DNA of 64,000 bases, taken from Carnegiea gigantea. Taxonomy: Eukaryota; Streptophyta; Magnoliopsida; Caryophyllales; Cactaceae. The position numbers and the translations under genes are program-made. Shown here one piece after another: positions 23,281 through 37,345 of this stretch; within the stretch, counting starts at the first letter, position 1, and the number at the start of each line of letters is the position of its first letter. Location: NCBI GenBank assembly GCA_029747015.1, contig JAKOGI010001348.1, positions 78,501 through 142,500 on the forward strand, given 5' to 3'. The notes beneath the pieces were generated by a model, which was not told where the DNA came from, made no database searches, and saw nothing but the letters and a program-made list of their open reading frames with translations.

Positions 23281-24099
23281 TAACCATTAACTAATAATCC
23301 ACACAATTGGTAAACACTAGTAACTCCTGATAATTAAATGATCTCCAATCATTATTTGCTATCTCTAAATGTTAGTTGTAACAGCTACTATCCATTGATA
23401 ATTGCTAACTGTTATTTCTACCTACTGATAAACGTTAGTAACCGCTTCTGAACTGCAGCTATCATTGACTGCTAATTCTAAATGTTGAAATGAACTGACC
23501 CTTCAAGTGTTAATGACTATGATAGATATCCCCTGCCTTTTAATGGAAGACACCATCACTATTCATGACAAGACTATTCATTGAGTTTCAGCACAGCATA
23601 GACTCTGGGCTTCTTTTTGGACATTGTGAAGCTTACGCCATCTTTATGGAATCTGAAGATCAAAGGGGGAGGTTTTATCCTTCTTAAGAACATTTGATGC
23701 TCAAGTTAGAAAGGAAATCTAAGGGAATATTAAAGGATATAACATAGGATCATTTGTGTAGACTTACCTTTTCGGTCTTTTCGTGACTTGTTCATGTAGG
23801 GTCCTTAGGTAGTTCCCTTAGAGGAATTTAACTAGAGTTCTATATTTTTTGGATGTAGATTTCATTCCTAATTTCATTTACCCTCAAAGATCTTTACTAT
23901 GGTTGAGAATCTTTAGGAAATCTATGCTAGATCTCTAATTCCTTACACAAGTCATAGGCAAATAGTCGTGCTCCAAGGTGTTTTGGACTTAGTCTACATT
24001 AGCTTCTTATTTAGGCTTAGGCCTTATGTTCAATGTTAGCAGCTTGGCTAATTCAGCTTGCTCATCCTTTTAGGCTTTTAGTTAGGCGTGGGCCTATTG
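23281..24099. other. MITE remnant, then unassigned DNA
   Basis: 23281-23500 is the right half of the MITE-like repeat that the Athila element split; it ends aaatgttgaaatgaactgaccc. From 23500 to 24099 nothing is recognised. Confidence 0.4.
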
Positions 24100-25057
24100 C
24101 AGTGGCGTAGTCAGGACTGAAAGTAAGGGGTGTCAAGATTAAAGTATACCTGACATAAACTTTGACATAAGTTCTGAGAATGAAGTAGATAGCTAGCTCA
24201 TTCAAGAAAGTTGTCATCGATAAGATCTTATGTTTTGAGAGTAAAGCTTGATATCATCATTTGACAAACTTGTAAAAAATAGGTCTCAAAATAAGTAATA
24301 CGAAATCATTTAAAATTAGTATCATATTTTATTATGCAATTTTGTCTTGATGAACTTCATAAACATAAACAAGCAACCAATAACAAACCAAATTAGCCTA
24401 GCAACCCAACCAAATTAGACAAAATCCCTCAATTTCAATTCATGAGTAAATGAGTAATCACTAAATTAATCAATTATTTAATGAATCTACGTGAAATCAA
24501 TAAATTATGACGATTATTTACAAAACAACATAATTATAAACTAAAATTGGAAATTTATACCTCAAAATTTAGGGCTCCGATTTCTAATCAATGAAGGAAG
24601 GTGAAGGTGGAGGTGTGGAACAGTGGCAGCTACACCTTCGGCGTTTGGTAGGAAAATTGATGGCATCAGTGAGCAATGACGGCGACTGGGCCCGCCAGCA
24701 AGCAATCAAGAGAGGGAGAGAGCATGGGGTGGGCCGAGGGTTAGATGGGCAGGCCATTGGTGTCATGAGTGACAGTCATGCTAACTATCTAGAAAGGGAA
24801 AAATAGACTAAGTGAACTGATGAAATTCAAAAAACACACACACTACCATACCCGGATTCAAACACATGACCTAAAGTTGTGACTAAACAACTTCCAGGCA
24901 CTTAGACCAGCCGACCACCAAGCACTACACAATAAGCATTGGAACTAAATAATATATGTAGGTTATTTTCCCCCAGAAATTGCTTTATGTAGAATTTTTT
25001 TCCCAAAAAGTTAGGGAGTCAGTTGACCATCCTTACACCCACATAGCTTTACCCCTA
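24100..25057. mobile_element. Non-autonomous hAT element with CAGTGGCG end, 0.96 kb
   Basis: The left end CAGTGGCGTAGTCAGG is the canonical end of a common plant hAT group. The right end has decayed to catagctttacccctA. Flanking 8-bp sequences GCCTATTG (24092-24099) and GCCCATTG (25058-25065) match at 7 of 8 positions. The right half includes gagtcagttgaccat, shared with the element at 44308-44992, and a B-box-like GTTTGAATCC on the minus strand. Short frames inside (24584-24806) show no similarity to a transposase. Confidence 0.8.
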
Positions 25058-25065
25058 GCCCATTG

Positions 25066-26530
25066 CCTTTGGATAATTTATCTACTTGAATCTTTTGCCC
25101 CTTGAAGTATGTTAGATTTTGCTCCCACGTGCTTTAACTTTATAGCTAGACTTAACCTCTTGCACTCTATACAAAATTGATGCCCTGACTTATGAGTTTT
25201 TCAGACCTTAAGGGCTTCTCAACGTTTGTATTTCCCTTCCTTGATTTGTTCTTCTTCCTAAAGACGCTTAGCTAAGTTATTTTTCAGTAGATTTCTTAGT
25301 CAATTTTTAGGAAATAAACTTCCGACAAAAATTTTGAAATATTTTTCCATGAGGTTTAAGTATTTTGCTTAACTTTCCTTACCTTGGGAAAATCATTTCT
25401 TCAACATCCACTCTTAATAACTTAGTCTTGCCTTAACTAAGTGTCTCTTTGCATTCTCTCCATTTCTTAATGCCAGTAATCATATTTGGTTCTGTTTTTG
25501 AAAATTTCTTGATTAGACAAGTGTCCTTTGGGGTTCTTCCCTTGATGACACTTAACACTTCCCTAATCTCCTCTATAAACTCAACCTTTTGGCTTCAACT
25601 TCTTTAAGAAATGTTCAAATCCTTTCACATTTCTCAAAGACATTAAGCCATTTTTCTTTCAAGTTTCCAAACTACTTCCCCAACCTTTCTAAGCCCTTAA
25701 TCTATTTCCTCACCCAATGATTCACAATAACAAAGATTGGAGATCCACTTGGATTTCCTTAGGAGCCCCTCCCATTTCTTCCATGCCTTGTAGGAGAATG
25801 ATAACTAATTGTGGTGCCTTGGATAATTTGATGGAAGTTTATTCTTAGGAAGAAAAAAAGAGCAAGTTTAGGTTATCAATTTTAGATTGACGTTCTCAAC
25901 AATTTGCACTTTTATGAGTTTCTCAAGAAGCCTTACGTTTACCATCACCTTAATGCTAGCATCATGGGTGATTATTCTTGTTTCAAGGCTTGGAATGCCT
26001 AATTGATGTAGGGCACATTCCTCTGTACATTTCTCCCTTTTTAATTGGAAAGCTTTGACACCATTATAAGACATCTTCAGTAATGTCTTATCATTAAAGA
26101 AGGAGAAGAAAGGGTTGGGAACCTAGTTGGTAATATATGCCCTGACATCTATGCCTTTTACTTGTCCCTGGGGATTTAGCTCACATTCTACCTCCTTCTC
26201 CTAGATACCCCTCCTCTCCCCTCTTCCCTTACCTTACCTTCTTCCCTCTGCTCCTCGACTAGGGATGTCTTTACAAGGGTTGATCTTAATAGTGGTGAGG
26301 GAGGAACCTCCATGGTTCCTACCAGAGAAGACTTCAGTAGAAAACTCTACTTTAGAAAACTCTCAGTGTTTTATATGTATGTTTCACCTCTTAGACTGAT
26401 CTTCTTTTTGTATTAGATAGACTAGTCGATGAACTAGGATTTTTAGGTGGTTGAGCCACTAACAAGCCGTCGACTTATTATGTGAATTAGGCTTGCATCC
26501 CTTATGGATGTATCATACCATAAGTCCAAC
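25066..26530. other. Unassigned decayed sequence
   Basis: Moderately AT-rich sequence without a terminal repeat. Minus-strand fragments between 25300 and 26080 have a charged, helical character that might be an old gag remnant, but no motif is firm. Confidence 0.3.
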
Positions 26531-26539
26531 AATATATAA

Positions 26540-26543
<4 letters not shown>

Positions 26544-26596
<53 letters not shown>

Positions 26597-26631
26597 TGTA
26601 TACATACGTACATATATATACATATATATAG

Positions 26632-26715
<84 letters not shown>
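26544..26715. repeat. CA and TA microsatellites
   Basis: A (CA)n run (about 26544-26590), a mixed TA/TG section, a second (CA)n run (about 26638-26677) and a (TA)n run to 26715. Confidence 0.97.
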
Positions 26716-26717
<2 letters not shown>

Positions 26718-29700
26718 AAAATTTGTATAGTTGAAAACAGCAAATTTGGATTATTTTTTTCAGCTTGGACTGTATGGGCTCAAGCAAAATGTCTCTTTAA
26801 ACTTCCTTTGCTCCATTTATATGGAATAGTAGGTAGTCTGTAGTTTTAAAATTCATGGTCAATTGGAATCAGTCTCTCTATTTACAATTCAAAGGTAAGT
26901 CTGCAATGTAATACTCTAGCCCTAAATCATGTTTATTTATTTAATTAAGTCATGTTATTAATTTCTTCGCTTTTAATTACCACATTTAATTATCCCAATT
27001 GGGAAAATTTTTTTGGCCCCTCTTTGTAATTCGGGTTTTAATTATCGTAAAATTTCAAGTGAATCGATATTAGGCGTTGATAAATATAGTTTAAGAGGTT
27101 AAATTATTTTTCATTGCATGACAAAAATTTAATTTCGAGCTACGAAAAATTTCAATCGCATAAAGCATAATTTCCTTTCCGGCCCAAACTCATTTCGGCC
27201 CGATTTCAGCCCAATAAGCTTTACTTCATATTACTTAGCTAACCACCATGGGATGTGCCTAATTATCATTGGTCTATGGTTACTCTTGGTAGACATAAAC
27301 TCAACCAAGTAAATTTAGATCATTTTCAACCAGGTAAACATAAACTATCAAAATATCAACACGCTTTCTCTTCCCCTTCACCCATTCCCATGGCCTCCTG
27401 CTGCCACCACCACCACCTACTGTCACCACCAGCTGCTACTGCTAGCCACCAGCCACCATCCCATCAGCCACCAGCCACCACCCACAACTCTCACAAATAG
27501 CAAACATCACCTCCATCTCTCAAAATCTAAACTTAAAGTGAGGTAAATCCTAACCTAATCATGTTTAATTTTGGATTTTTATGTTGGATTTAATTATAGA
27601 TCATGTTTTCTTGATATAAACAAGTATTGTTTTGATGTTTTAATTATTGATTAAGCTTGAAAGTGTGCAAGGGTTGAGGTTGTTCATGATCATGCAAGCT
27701 TCAGTTAAAATGATGGATTTTGATTGTTTTTGTGTTTGATTTTGTAGTCTTTAATCCTATTGATGATCATGATGATGTTTATGTTGAGTTGGGATGAGTT
27801 TAAATGCAAGGACAAGTTGGTCATAAGTTAGGGTTTTGGTGATCAAGCATGGGTTGATTTATTTCTAGCATCAAGTATATTACTTGTGTATACTTGGACA
27901 AAGAAACGAATCTTGGATATGTTGTTTAACTTGAAAAATCACTTGAGGTGATTTTGTATGAAGGGGTGGATTATGAAAATTTCACCAATTGACTATAAAA
28001 GGTCATTTTGCTCATTTATGCAAATAAGTAAGTTTATGGATGTGTTTTGAGTGATTTTGAAAAAGAGAAGAATTGAAAATTTGATGTAGATGATTATAGA
28101 GTAAATTTGAGTAATATAGCTTTGTAAGGTGATGATAAGAAACAATACTTTGTTAAATGATTTTAAGGAGTGATTTTAGATGAGGAATTATGTGAAAAGA
28201 AGGGGAAAAACAAGAACAGTAGGGTTGTGAACAGACCTGAAATAAAGGTCAGTTTGCAATTGAACTGGTACTATCAGGCCCATCCAAAAAAATTATGGTT
28301 TTTGGTGGGAATATAGAACAGTAAGGTATCTTTCAAATGCCTTGTGAATCACTTGATTTTGAGTTGTGTAAAAAAAGTTATGGCTGTTTTTCTAAGACTG
28401 TGTAGGATAGACTAAAGTTGTGCATAGTTGTGTTGTAGCCCAATTTTAGGAACCCTATTGTGGGAATTATAGTTTACACTATGAACGAAAGTTCTGAGGG
28501 ACTTCTTAAGGTTTTTATATTGGGATTTCATAGCTCAATTGGAAGTTGGGGGTAAAAAATATGAATTTTCTAAGGTAGACCTTCAAACAGTAATATGAGG
28601 GAAGAAAGAAATCGTGACATTTGGAAATATTATTAGGAATTTCTCTATAATTATGAAAATTGCAAAAAAATTACAATTCAACAACTTTCATTTTGTATAG
28701 AAGCGTACTTGGGTTGGAAAACTGAGTTAAATGGGCATGGTAATGAAATTGGAGAAGTACAGACGATAATGACACAAGATCAGGTTCTATGGCCAAGCTA
28801 AGGTTATATGAGCTTTTGTGAACCTCACAACACCCCTCTTAACATTGAACCTTCTATTATTCATTTCAGAAACATCAAAAACCCATATCTCATTTCTATC
28901 CATTAAAGTCTTTTCATTATTACCTCAATTATTTCATTTGGTTCTATTTTGCTCCAATTTGTTTCACTTCGAGTTCCATGACCCTAACTTATTTGGTTTT
29001 TAAATTATTTTAGGGTAATTTATCTTATATTGAATTGTTTGAATCATGGATGCCCTTTTTATTAATCAATTTCCATAAAGTTACAAACTATGGGAGTGAA
29101 AGTTGTTTACTAACTGCATTTACCTATAACTACATTTCTTAAGCAGAAACAGGCTTAGTTTATCGCTTTCCATTGCACATAAGTATTATCAAGTGAGATT
29201 GGATTTTAAAGACTTCAAGTATGTTCATTGCATGTTTCTTTAGAAATCAGTATATATTTATCAAAATTATAATGTTTTGATAAGTACATCTATAAATCAG
29301 TTTAATCAGTAACTTGTCACATAATTAGTGACCCATCAGTTATCAGTTACAGGGCATTACCCTTCAGTTACCCATGCGGCTTCAGGCTAGGTCCCTTAAT
29401 CGGCTTGACAGGTGTACACCTATCCATATATTGTAACAATATCAAGGGGGTTCACTATCAGATAATAACTAGCAATTGTAGTTTACATTCATCTCATTCA
29501 CGGTTTTAACTTAAAATAAATTGTAAAGTGGGCGCCCAACTAATTTTTGCAGAGATCTTTTACAATACAGGAATGCATGTACTGAGTTTTGTCTCACAGT
29601 TCAAAATATTTTTATATTTTGTTTTAGGCAAATGCTCATTGAATCGCGCCTTATGCTAGCAAACCAGTTGAAGAAAATAAGTTAAGGGAATTTGGATGGA

Positions 29701-29776
29701 TTGACAGTGACATAGTGCATACATATTTTAAAGTTGTGTTTTGAAATCTTCAGTTGATGGAGGTGTAGATCATATG

Positions 29777-30748
<972 letters not shown>

Positions 30749-31064
30749 ATTATATGGTGATTTGTTTTACTATAGTGTATAAACCTTATGTTGGTAACAG
30801 TCAACTGTATATGGTTTGATCATGTATGAATGTATGTGGTTGAAACTATGCCTAACTATGTTATTTTAGTGCACATGCTTTAAGTCTTGTCCTTTTTGGA
30901 TGGCGGTAACACACCAATTATTAGGTTTATTAGTTGTAATTAAAAGAATCAGAATAGTAATCGCAAGCAGTGAAATATGCTTAATTAGGGGTGTTACGTG
31001 CTATATTAGGCCTCTCACACCTCGTCTGATGGTGGGATTGTTGGGATATTGGATTTGGATACAC

Positions 31065-31087
31065 ACACATACACATATAGTTATACA

Positions 31088-31130
<43 letters not shown>

Positions 31131-31480
31131 CACATGCACACACACAAAAAAAACATGCACACACATGTGTGTGTGTATACACACACAAAAACATATATAT
31201 CTATATATGTGCGTATGTATATGTCTATGTGTGCGCGTGTGTGAGTCTATGTGTACATAAATATATGTGTGTGTATGTGTGTGTGTGTGTGTGTAGTGTG
31301 TGTGTGTGTGTAGTGTAGGTGTGTGTGCATGTGTGTATATGTATATGTATATGTGGGTCTGTGGGGGGGGTGTATATATGTGTGTGTGTGCGTGCACGTG
31401 CGTTATGTGTGTGTGTGTATACACACAAGTACGTTGGTGTGCACACATACACACTCATACACATATTTATCTATCTAACT
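31065..31480. repeat. GT/CA microsatellite cluster
   Basis: Several (GT)n runs, the longest about 31092-31130 and 31266-31312, with CA runs between. It lies just outside the solo LTR end. Confidence 0.95.
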
Positions 31481-34420
31481 ATACTTGAAATTGAGTGATC
31501 ACATAATATTTAAACACTTGGCAATCACTTATTAAATATAGGTATTGTTTTCTTTTTTCTTTTTTAAAATAGTGATTAAGACATTGATTAAGATTTATTA
31601 ATAAGAGTAATTAGATCAAATTAATGTAAGCATTCAACTTATAGGTTAAAGTTTTTATTGGAAAAGTTGTTAAAATTGCATGGCCAATTTTATGTTTTGT
31701 ATTTTCTATGTTTTTTCATAAGAATTAGTATTTTCTTAAAACCTGTACAGATTTTATAGTTGTAATTTTAATGTGATAAATATGGAAACGATAAATTTGT
31801 GGGTCAAGAATATTGCAAATATCATTTTGAAAATTAGTTTTTAAATTAACTGTTTTATTATAGCTTTGCTTTAATGTATATCTACAAGTATTAGTTCGCC
31901 CCCCAAAAAAAAAATTGTTAAAGTCTTATATATTAGTATTTGAGAATGGGTAAAATAACTATTAACTCTTTGATTTTCTTAACATTTTGATGATATTGAT
32001 TAATGATATTTTAATTTTTTAATCAAACTTTGGTAGCTGATCAATATTTGTAACTGAGGCACTCTTTTTTTAACATATTTTGCATGGATTAGTTCCATTA
32101 TTTCTGATTTTATAACTTGTAATAACTTTTTTCCCCGCATAAAAAGAAATGCAATGCAGATATGCTCTAAGAGTAATAGGCCAAGTCGGCCATGGCATCT
32201 AGAAATTACTTTTCATAATTTTTGGAGGAAGGTCCTTTTCATAAAATATTTTAACTTTACATTTTATATTTCTATTGTATTTTTCAAAGGATTTTATTAC
32301 TCGTATTATATTTTGAATGTTCGATAATTTATTGACTTGGGACTATTACTGTGGGAATAAAAAATGTCTAGATGGTTATTGAAGCATTGGAAAAGTTATT
32401 AAGACACCAAGTTCAGTTTTTTTTCCTTTTTTTTTATAAGACTTATTATCTTTTTAGAACCTTGCAGAAATCTTACATTCATAATCTTAATACTATAAAA
32501 ATGAAAATGAAAAATCATTGTTCAAGAATATATAAATATCATTTTTTAAAAAATAAGATTGAAAATAATTATTTTATTATAGTACGTAATATATATTTAC
32601 AAATATTTCAGTTCGCCAAAGAAATTGCTTTAGTTTTAGTGATAATCTTATTATTAATTAATTAAGAATGTGCAAAATGACTATTAACTCATTGATTCTC
32701 CTTAACATTTTGATGGAATCAATTGATGATATTTTAATTTTTTTAACGAAACTTTTGCATCTAATGGATGTTTGTAACTGAGGCAGTTTCTTTTAACTTA
32801 TTATGCATAGATTCATTTTTCTAATGGACATTTGTAACTGATAGATATTGTTATTTTTCAATCAATGATACTTTGATTAATAGGCAATAACACGGGCAGT
32901 GTCATTTAGTAAATATATAGTAGTTCAAAAATAATTAGAATGGAAGCAAGTAATATTTCAAGAGTTAGTACAAATCGACGTGCCTTTACAACTAAACTAA
33001 ACATGGATTTGTTAAATACTTTAAATAATCAATTATAAATAAGCACAATTAAAATTTCTTGTTTTTTTGAATTAGGTTCAATATCAGCATGGTTCTAACT
33101 TTGTAATACTTTAGTTATTAACTTAAATTTAAAAATGGAACTTCTAGACTACATTTATCGAAATATTAATTAATTTTGGAAGATAAGAACGCGAATTTTG
33201 CCTAACAATATATTTATTATAGATATATTGGTTTATCACATACAAATTTGTTCAAGACGAAACTATAACAGTTTGTACCAAGAATGGATTTTGACACCAG
33301 TATATATGTGCAATTTATTAGGTACGCCCTAGAGTATAAGCTCTTGGTGTCCACGTCAGTGCCATGATGGAAAAGCAAAAAACAGAAAAAATAAAACAAA
33401 GTAGTAGTTTTGTGAATATATTTGTAGCTAAATCCTTTCGAGAAACCTTTTTAGGGGGGCCTCTCTCTCCTTCTTCAATTGTTATGAAAGACTAATCAAA
33501 TTATGTCACTTTCTCTCTCTATCACATTCTCTATGTAAACGATAGAGCTTGTATGATGTGAAAACTAAATAATATATGTTTATTAATCAAATAAGTTTTT
33601 TTTTTAACTGCAAAACCTTGACTTATTCATCACCTTATTAAACATTATTCATTGTCCTTTTGACTAGAAATTTTATTGCTTAATGGAGGTTGGTTATACT
33701 GACAAAGCACACTTAGTTATTGCTATAAGGAATATTGTACAATGTGAGAATTCAAGTAATTCATTAGGTGGTCGAGGATTGTTCTCTGGCAAACTGTATT
33801 TTTGTTTATTGAGTTAGACATGGTTGTTCATTGTCTAGTTTGACTATGTTCATTGAATCATTGCATTATTGTTGTTCACTGTTAAACTAGAACATGGAAG
33901 AAGTAAGGCAAGATGAGGGGGATAAAAAGAATGTTCATCCATGACATTGTTGAACCATAGTTCGAAAGTGAAAAAGAATGTTCATCCATGGTGTTTTTGA
34001 ACCACAGTTGCTTGTTTTTGCTCCATTTACACTACTCTTCTCCATTTTTGACCAAAACTCCAATGCAAGGAGGATTTGATAAGTTGATCTAGTGAGATTG
34101 TAGAATTAAGTTAGACTATGCGGCTAAAATTAGTGAATTTTGACATACAATTTATTCATTTTTGGGAGTTGAATACATCATTGAAGAAGAGGGGGAAAAC
34201 TGAGTAGATAGAAAAAAGAAGATGATGAAAAAGGGTTCAAGGGATAGGGAGAATGCTTATGCAATTGATGTGTTTAGCTTCCTGGTTTGTTCAGAGGTTG
34301 AATTTGTAGGAAAGAAGCAAGGAAGAGGGGGGAAGCAGGGAAGAGAGAAAAGCAATTGAAGCACGTCCATTTTGGTGTGATGGTTATTTCCTTTTTTTCT
34401 TTTTTTTCTTTTTTTTTTTT
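31481..34420. repeat. AT-rich DNA containing an old direct duplication
   Basis: A block at about 31660-32110 recurs at about 32385-32830, sharing phrases such as actattaactcwttgatt, cttaacattttgatg and tttgtaactgaggca in the same order. Identity appears to be around two thirds. The rest (32900-34420) shows no gene; A/T runs dominate. Confidence 0.55.
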
Positions 34421-34537
34421 TTGGTGTTGTGTGCTAGCATATAACTGTCTTACCATGTGGACCAACAAGTATATACTTGAGTAAAATTGGTGTTGTGTGC
34501 TAGCATATAATTATCTTACCATGTGGACCGACAATTG
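34421..34537. repeat. 66-bp direct repeat next to the CACTA end
   Basis: ttggtgttgtgtgctagcat and the following sequence through atgtggacc occur at 34421 and again at 34487, exactly 66 bp apart. Confidence 0.8.
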
Positions 34538-34549
34538 TTTTACCAAAAA

Positions 34550-34990
34550 AGCGGTCACAAATTGAGTAAAATCGGTCACAAATGACAATTGTGACCGAAC
34601 TTATGACTGAATACAGCCGTCACAAAACCCTTGGTCGAAAATTGGATTTGTGACTGATTCGGTCACAAATTGAGGTGCCATTTGTGACCAATTCTGTGGT
34701 TAATATTTGTGACCGAATTTGTGACTACGTTTTTTTTTTGGACACCATTGTTCAGACGACTTTTGCGATAAGAACTTAAGACCGACTTGTGATTGACTTT
34801 GCAACTGAATTGGTATTGTCATTGATTTTGTAACTGATATCGATCATATAATTTGCAACTGTGATTGTGACTGCCGTTTTTTATGACTGATTTTGTTGAA
34901 AATTTGCCAATTGTGTGCCCGTATCTGCCGCCGAATTTGGTACGATCAAAAATAATTTGTGACCGTTTTTATGACTGATTTTTCTGTAAA
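34550..34990. repeat. CACTA left subterminal repeat region
   Basis: At least eight copies of a gtcacaaa / tttgtgac motif in both orientations, matching a similar cluster at 52390-52690. Confidence 0.8.
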
Positions 34991-35352
34991 ATCTTGAACC
35001 ATGTATTTGTAATGTTGTTGCTTTCCTTGAATTTACGAAATTTCAATATGTAATTTTGTGTGACAACCAAACTTCAACCAAACTTTATGATTCCAAAATA
35101 ACCAAATATGGTTCCAGCACAAATAACCAGCACAAGTACCTTAGTACCAAATTTCATAGTTTCATAACCAAATAAGGTTTCAACCCAAGGAACTTAGTAC
35201 CAAACATTCAAACTTAAATTACAAAGTTCAACGTCATTCAAAGTAATCCAAACCACAAAGTAAAGCATATGACACCATCAAACATTGTTGGCATAACAAT
35301 CATACATGATCCTCATACTCATCGCCATCATCATCTTCATTCTCTTGTTCAT

Positions 35353-35361
35353 CACCATCAC

Positions 35362-35395
<34 letters not shown>

Positions 35396-35427
35396 TTCTT
35401 CTTCTTCTTCTTCTTCTTCTTCTGCTT
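35353..35427. repeat. CAT/TTC trinucleotide microsatellite in a coding tail
   Basis: Runs of cat followed by ttc on the plus strand; on the minus strand they encode the Glu run and then the Asp run at the end of the second CACTA protein. Confidence 0.9.
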
Positions 35428-36102
35428 CACCACTCTCTTCACCACCACGACTACTATTTCCCTTTCCAACATTAACATTAGCGAACACGGGAATTATAAC
35501 ATTCATTCGTTGCAACAGAGATTTTACAAGTTCATTGGTTTCAGAAAGTTGTTTAGCGGTTTGGTCTAGTTTTTTCTCAGCCCGATTCAATCTCTTCTTT
35601 AGCTTTTTCTTTGATTGCTTCTCCTTTTCAAGTACTTCAATAGGAACTTTAGTAGTAGTTGATGGACTCGTAGTAGAGGCACATGAACCTTCCATTCTAA
35701 ATCTATAAATTTTACCTTTCTTAGTGAGTCCAACAACTCCCTTTCAAGTATTCATTTAAATTTGTGTAGACAATTGAGGAACTGGTGTTTCATCACTCGG
35801 AGTACCTTCACCTTGGGTACATGGTTGGATCTAAGCAAGTCTTTTTTTATACTTTTCCTATATTAACAAAAATTTAAATATCTATGTCATTTCAATCATA
35901 GAAGACAAACAAATATTTAAGTAAATTAAAAAAATTTCTAAAAACAAGTCACTCACATATGCCTCTTTTGACTTTTCATCCACAAATGAAAGATATTTTT
36001 TCATAGAGTGGGTGTGCGCAAATGATTCATCAATCGTCGATTATGTTTTCAATTCTTTAAAGTACATACAATTACAAATAGAATAAGTAATTACCAAATA
36101 TG

Positions 36103-37315
36103 TGTTCAACCCAAAGTTATGATATTTTATACCCTTTTATTATCTAATATTTGCTCAAAATAAATTATTAAATTGGGATTTTACTATGTGTTTGTTTATT
36201 TTGTAGAAATTGAAAGAAAGCATGAGAAAGAAATAAATAGTGAGCTCAAATAAAGAATTGGACCAGAAAGAGAAAAGAAAAAAGAAGAGACTAGACAGGA
36301 GCCCAAGATCGTAAGCCCAACCATCCCCTTCCTAGTCTTCCCCCTTCTTTTCTCTCTCTCGGGCCTGGCCCGTATGCCTTCCCTGCTTGTTTTCTCGAAA
36401 ATGAGCTTGGCCTATTACTTACCGAAAACCCGGTCCCCCCTCTCTCTCTTTCCTTCTTTCCTTGTTTTGTTTTTTCCTTGGCCGGCCCAACTCCTATTTC
36501 ATCACCAGCCTGCCTCTCACGTGCCAATCTGCAGGCCCCCCTCATGTCTTCTTCTTCTTCCTCATGACCCAAAGGAGCTCGAAAAAATATGGCAAATCAG
36601 AGCCCCTGGCGGTTGTTTTTCTTCACCTTCCACCATGAACACAGCAGCCGTTTCATCATCTCTCTCCTCACCATTTATTGAGTCATCATCACCATCTTCA
36701 AGACAAACATTATAGAAGATGGAGGGACCAGGGGGGCTCGAATGGAGGTTATGAAAGTTGAAGAGCAGAGCACCGAGAAAGTGAAGGCAGTTCGGGTAGC
36801 AACTAGAGACAGTTTTCGTTTTCAATTCTTTTTAGTTCCAGATTAGTTTTTAGCTTTTCCTTCTTCTTCAATTTCGTAGCTTAAGTTTTCCAGATTCAGT
36901 TGTTAGAGTTTTAAAGTTCATGTAATTGCTTGAGTTTGGCTCAATTAGAGTTAGTAATTTGGTGAGTTTGACGTTTAGTGGTTCTTCCCCTATTGCGGTA
37001 TATTCAGTTTGCTCTTGATTTTAGTTCTGGATTGCACTTCACTTTGCTCTGCATCAAAGGAAGGTTAGCTAATTTGTGTGTTTTGCTGAATGAGTAATCA
37101 CGGCTAAGTGTTGTTGGCTTAAAGTATTTGCCATTGGTTTTTGAGCCTTATTTTGGTGAGGTTCTTTGCAAAGCCAGTAGTTGGGTAATTTTTTTAGCAT
37201 TTGGATTTTAATTTAGTTTAAAAGTTTAGGCAACCTTATTTTACAACCATCTCTGTGGATCGACACCGTTCAAGTACTACGACGATTAACCGTATACTTG
37301 CAAATTTTACTAACA
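36103..37315 (+). repeat. 5' LTR of the gag-only element
   Basis: 1213 bp, TGTTCAACCC to TACTAACA. A Pro/Ser-coding frame inside (36374-36715) also appears in the 3' LTR and is not a gene. Confidence 0.92.
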
Positions 37316-37345
37316 AGTTTTTGGCACCGTTTTCGGGGATAGATT
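37316..37345 (+). other. Primer-binding site of the gag-only element
   Basis: agtttTTGGCACCGTTTTCGGGGAT immediately after the LTR, close to the tRNA-Asp site TGGCGCCGTTGCCGGGGA. Confidence 0.85.

Noticed and set aside
24584..24806. Short open frames in the hAT element at 24.1-25.1 kb as a gene
   Set aside because: No similarity to transposase and the frames overlap on opposite strands.
26493..26843. Open frames over the CA/TA repeats
   Set aside because: Low-complexity peptides (His/Thr, Tyr/Ile) caused by microsatellites.
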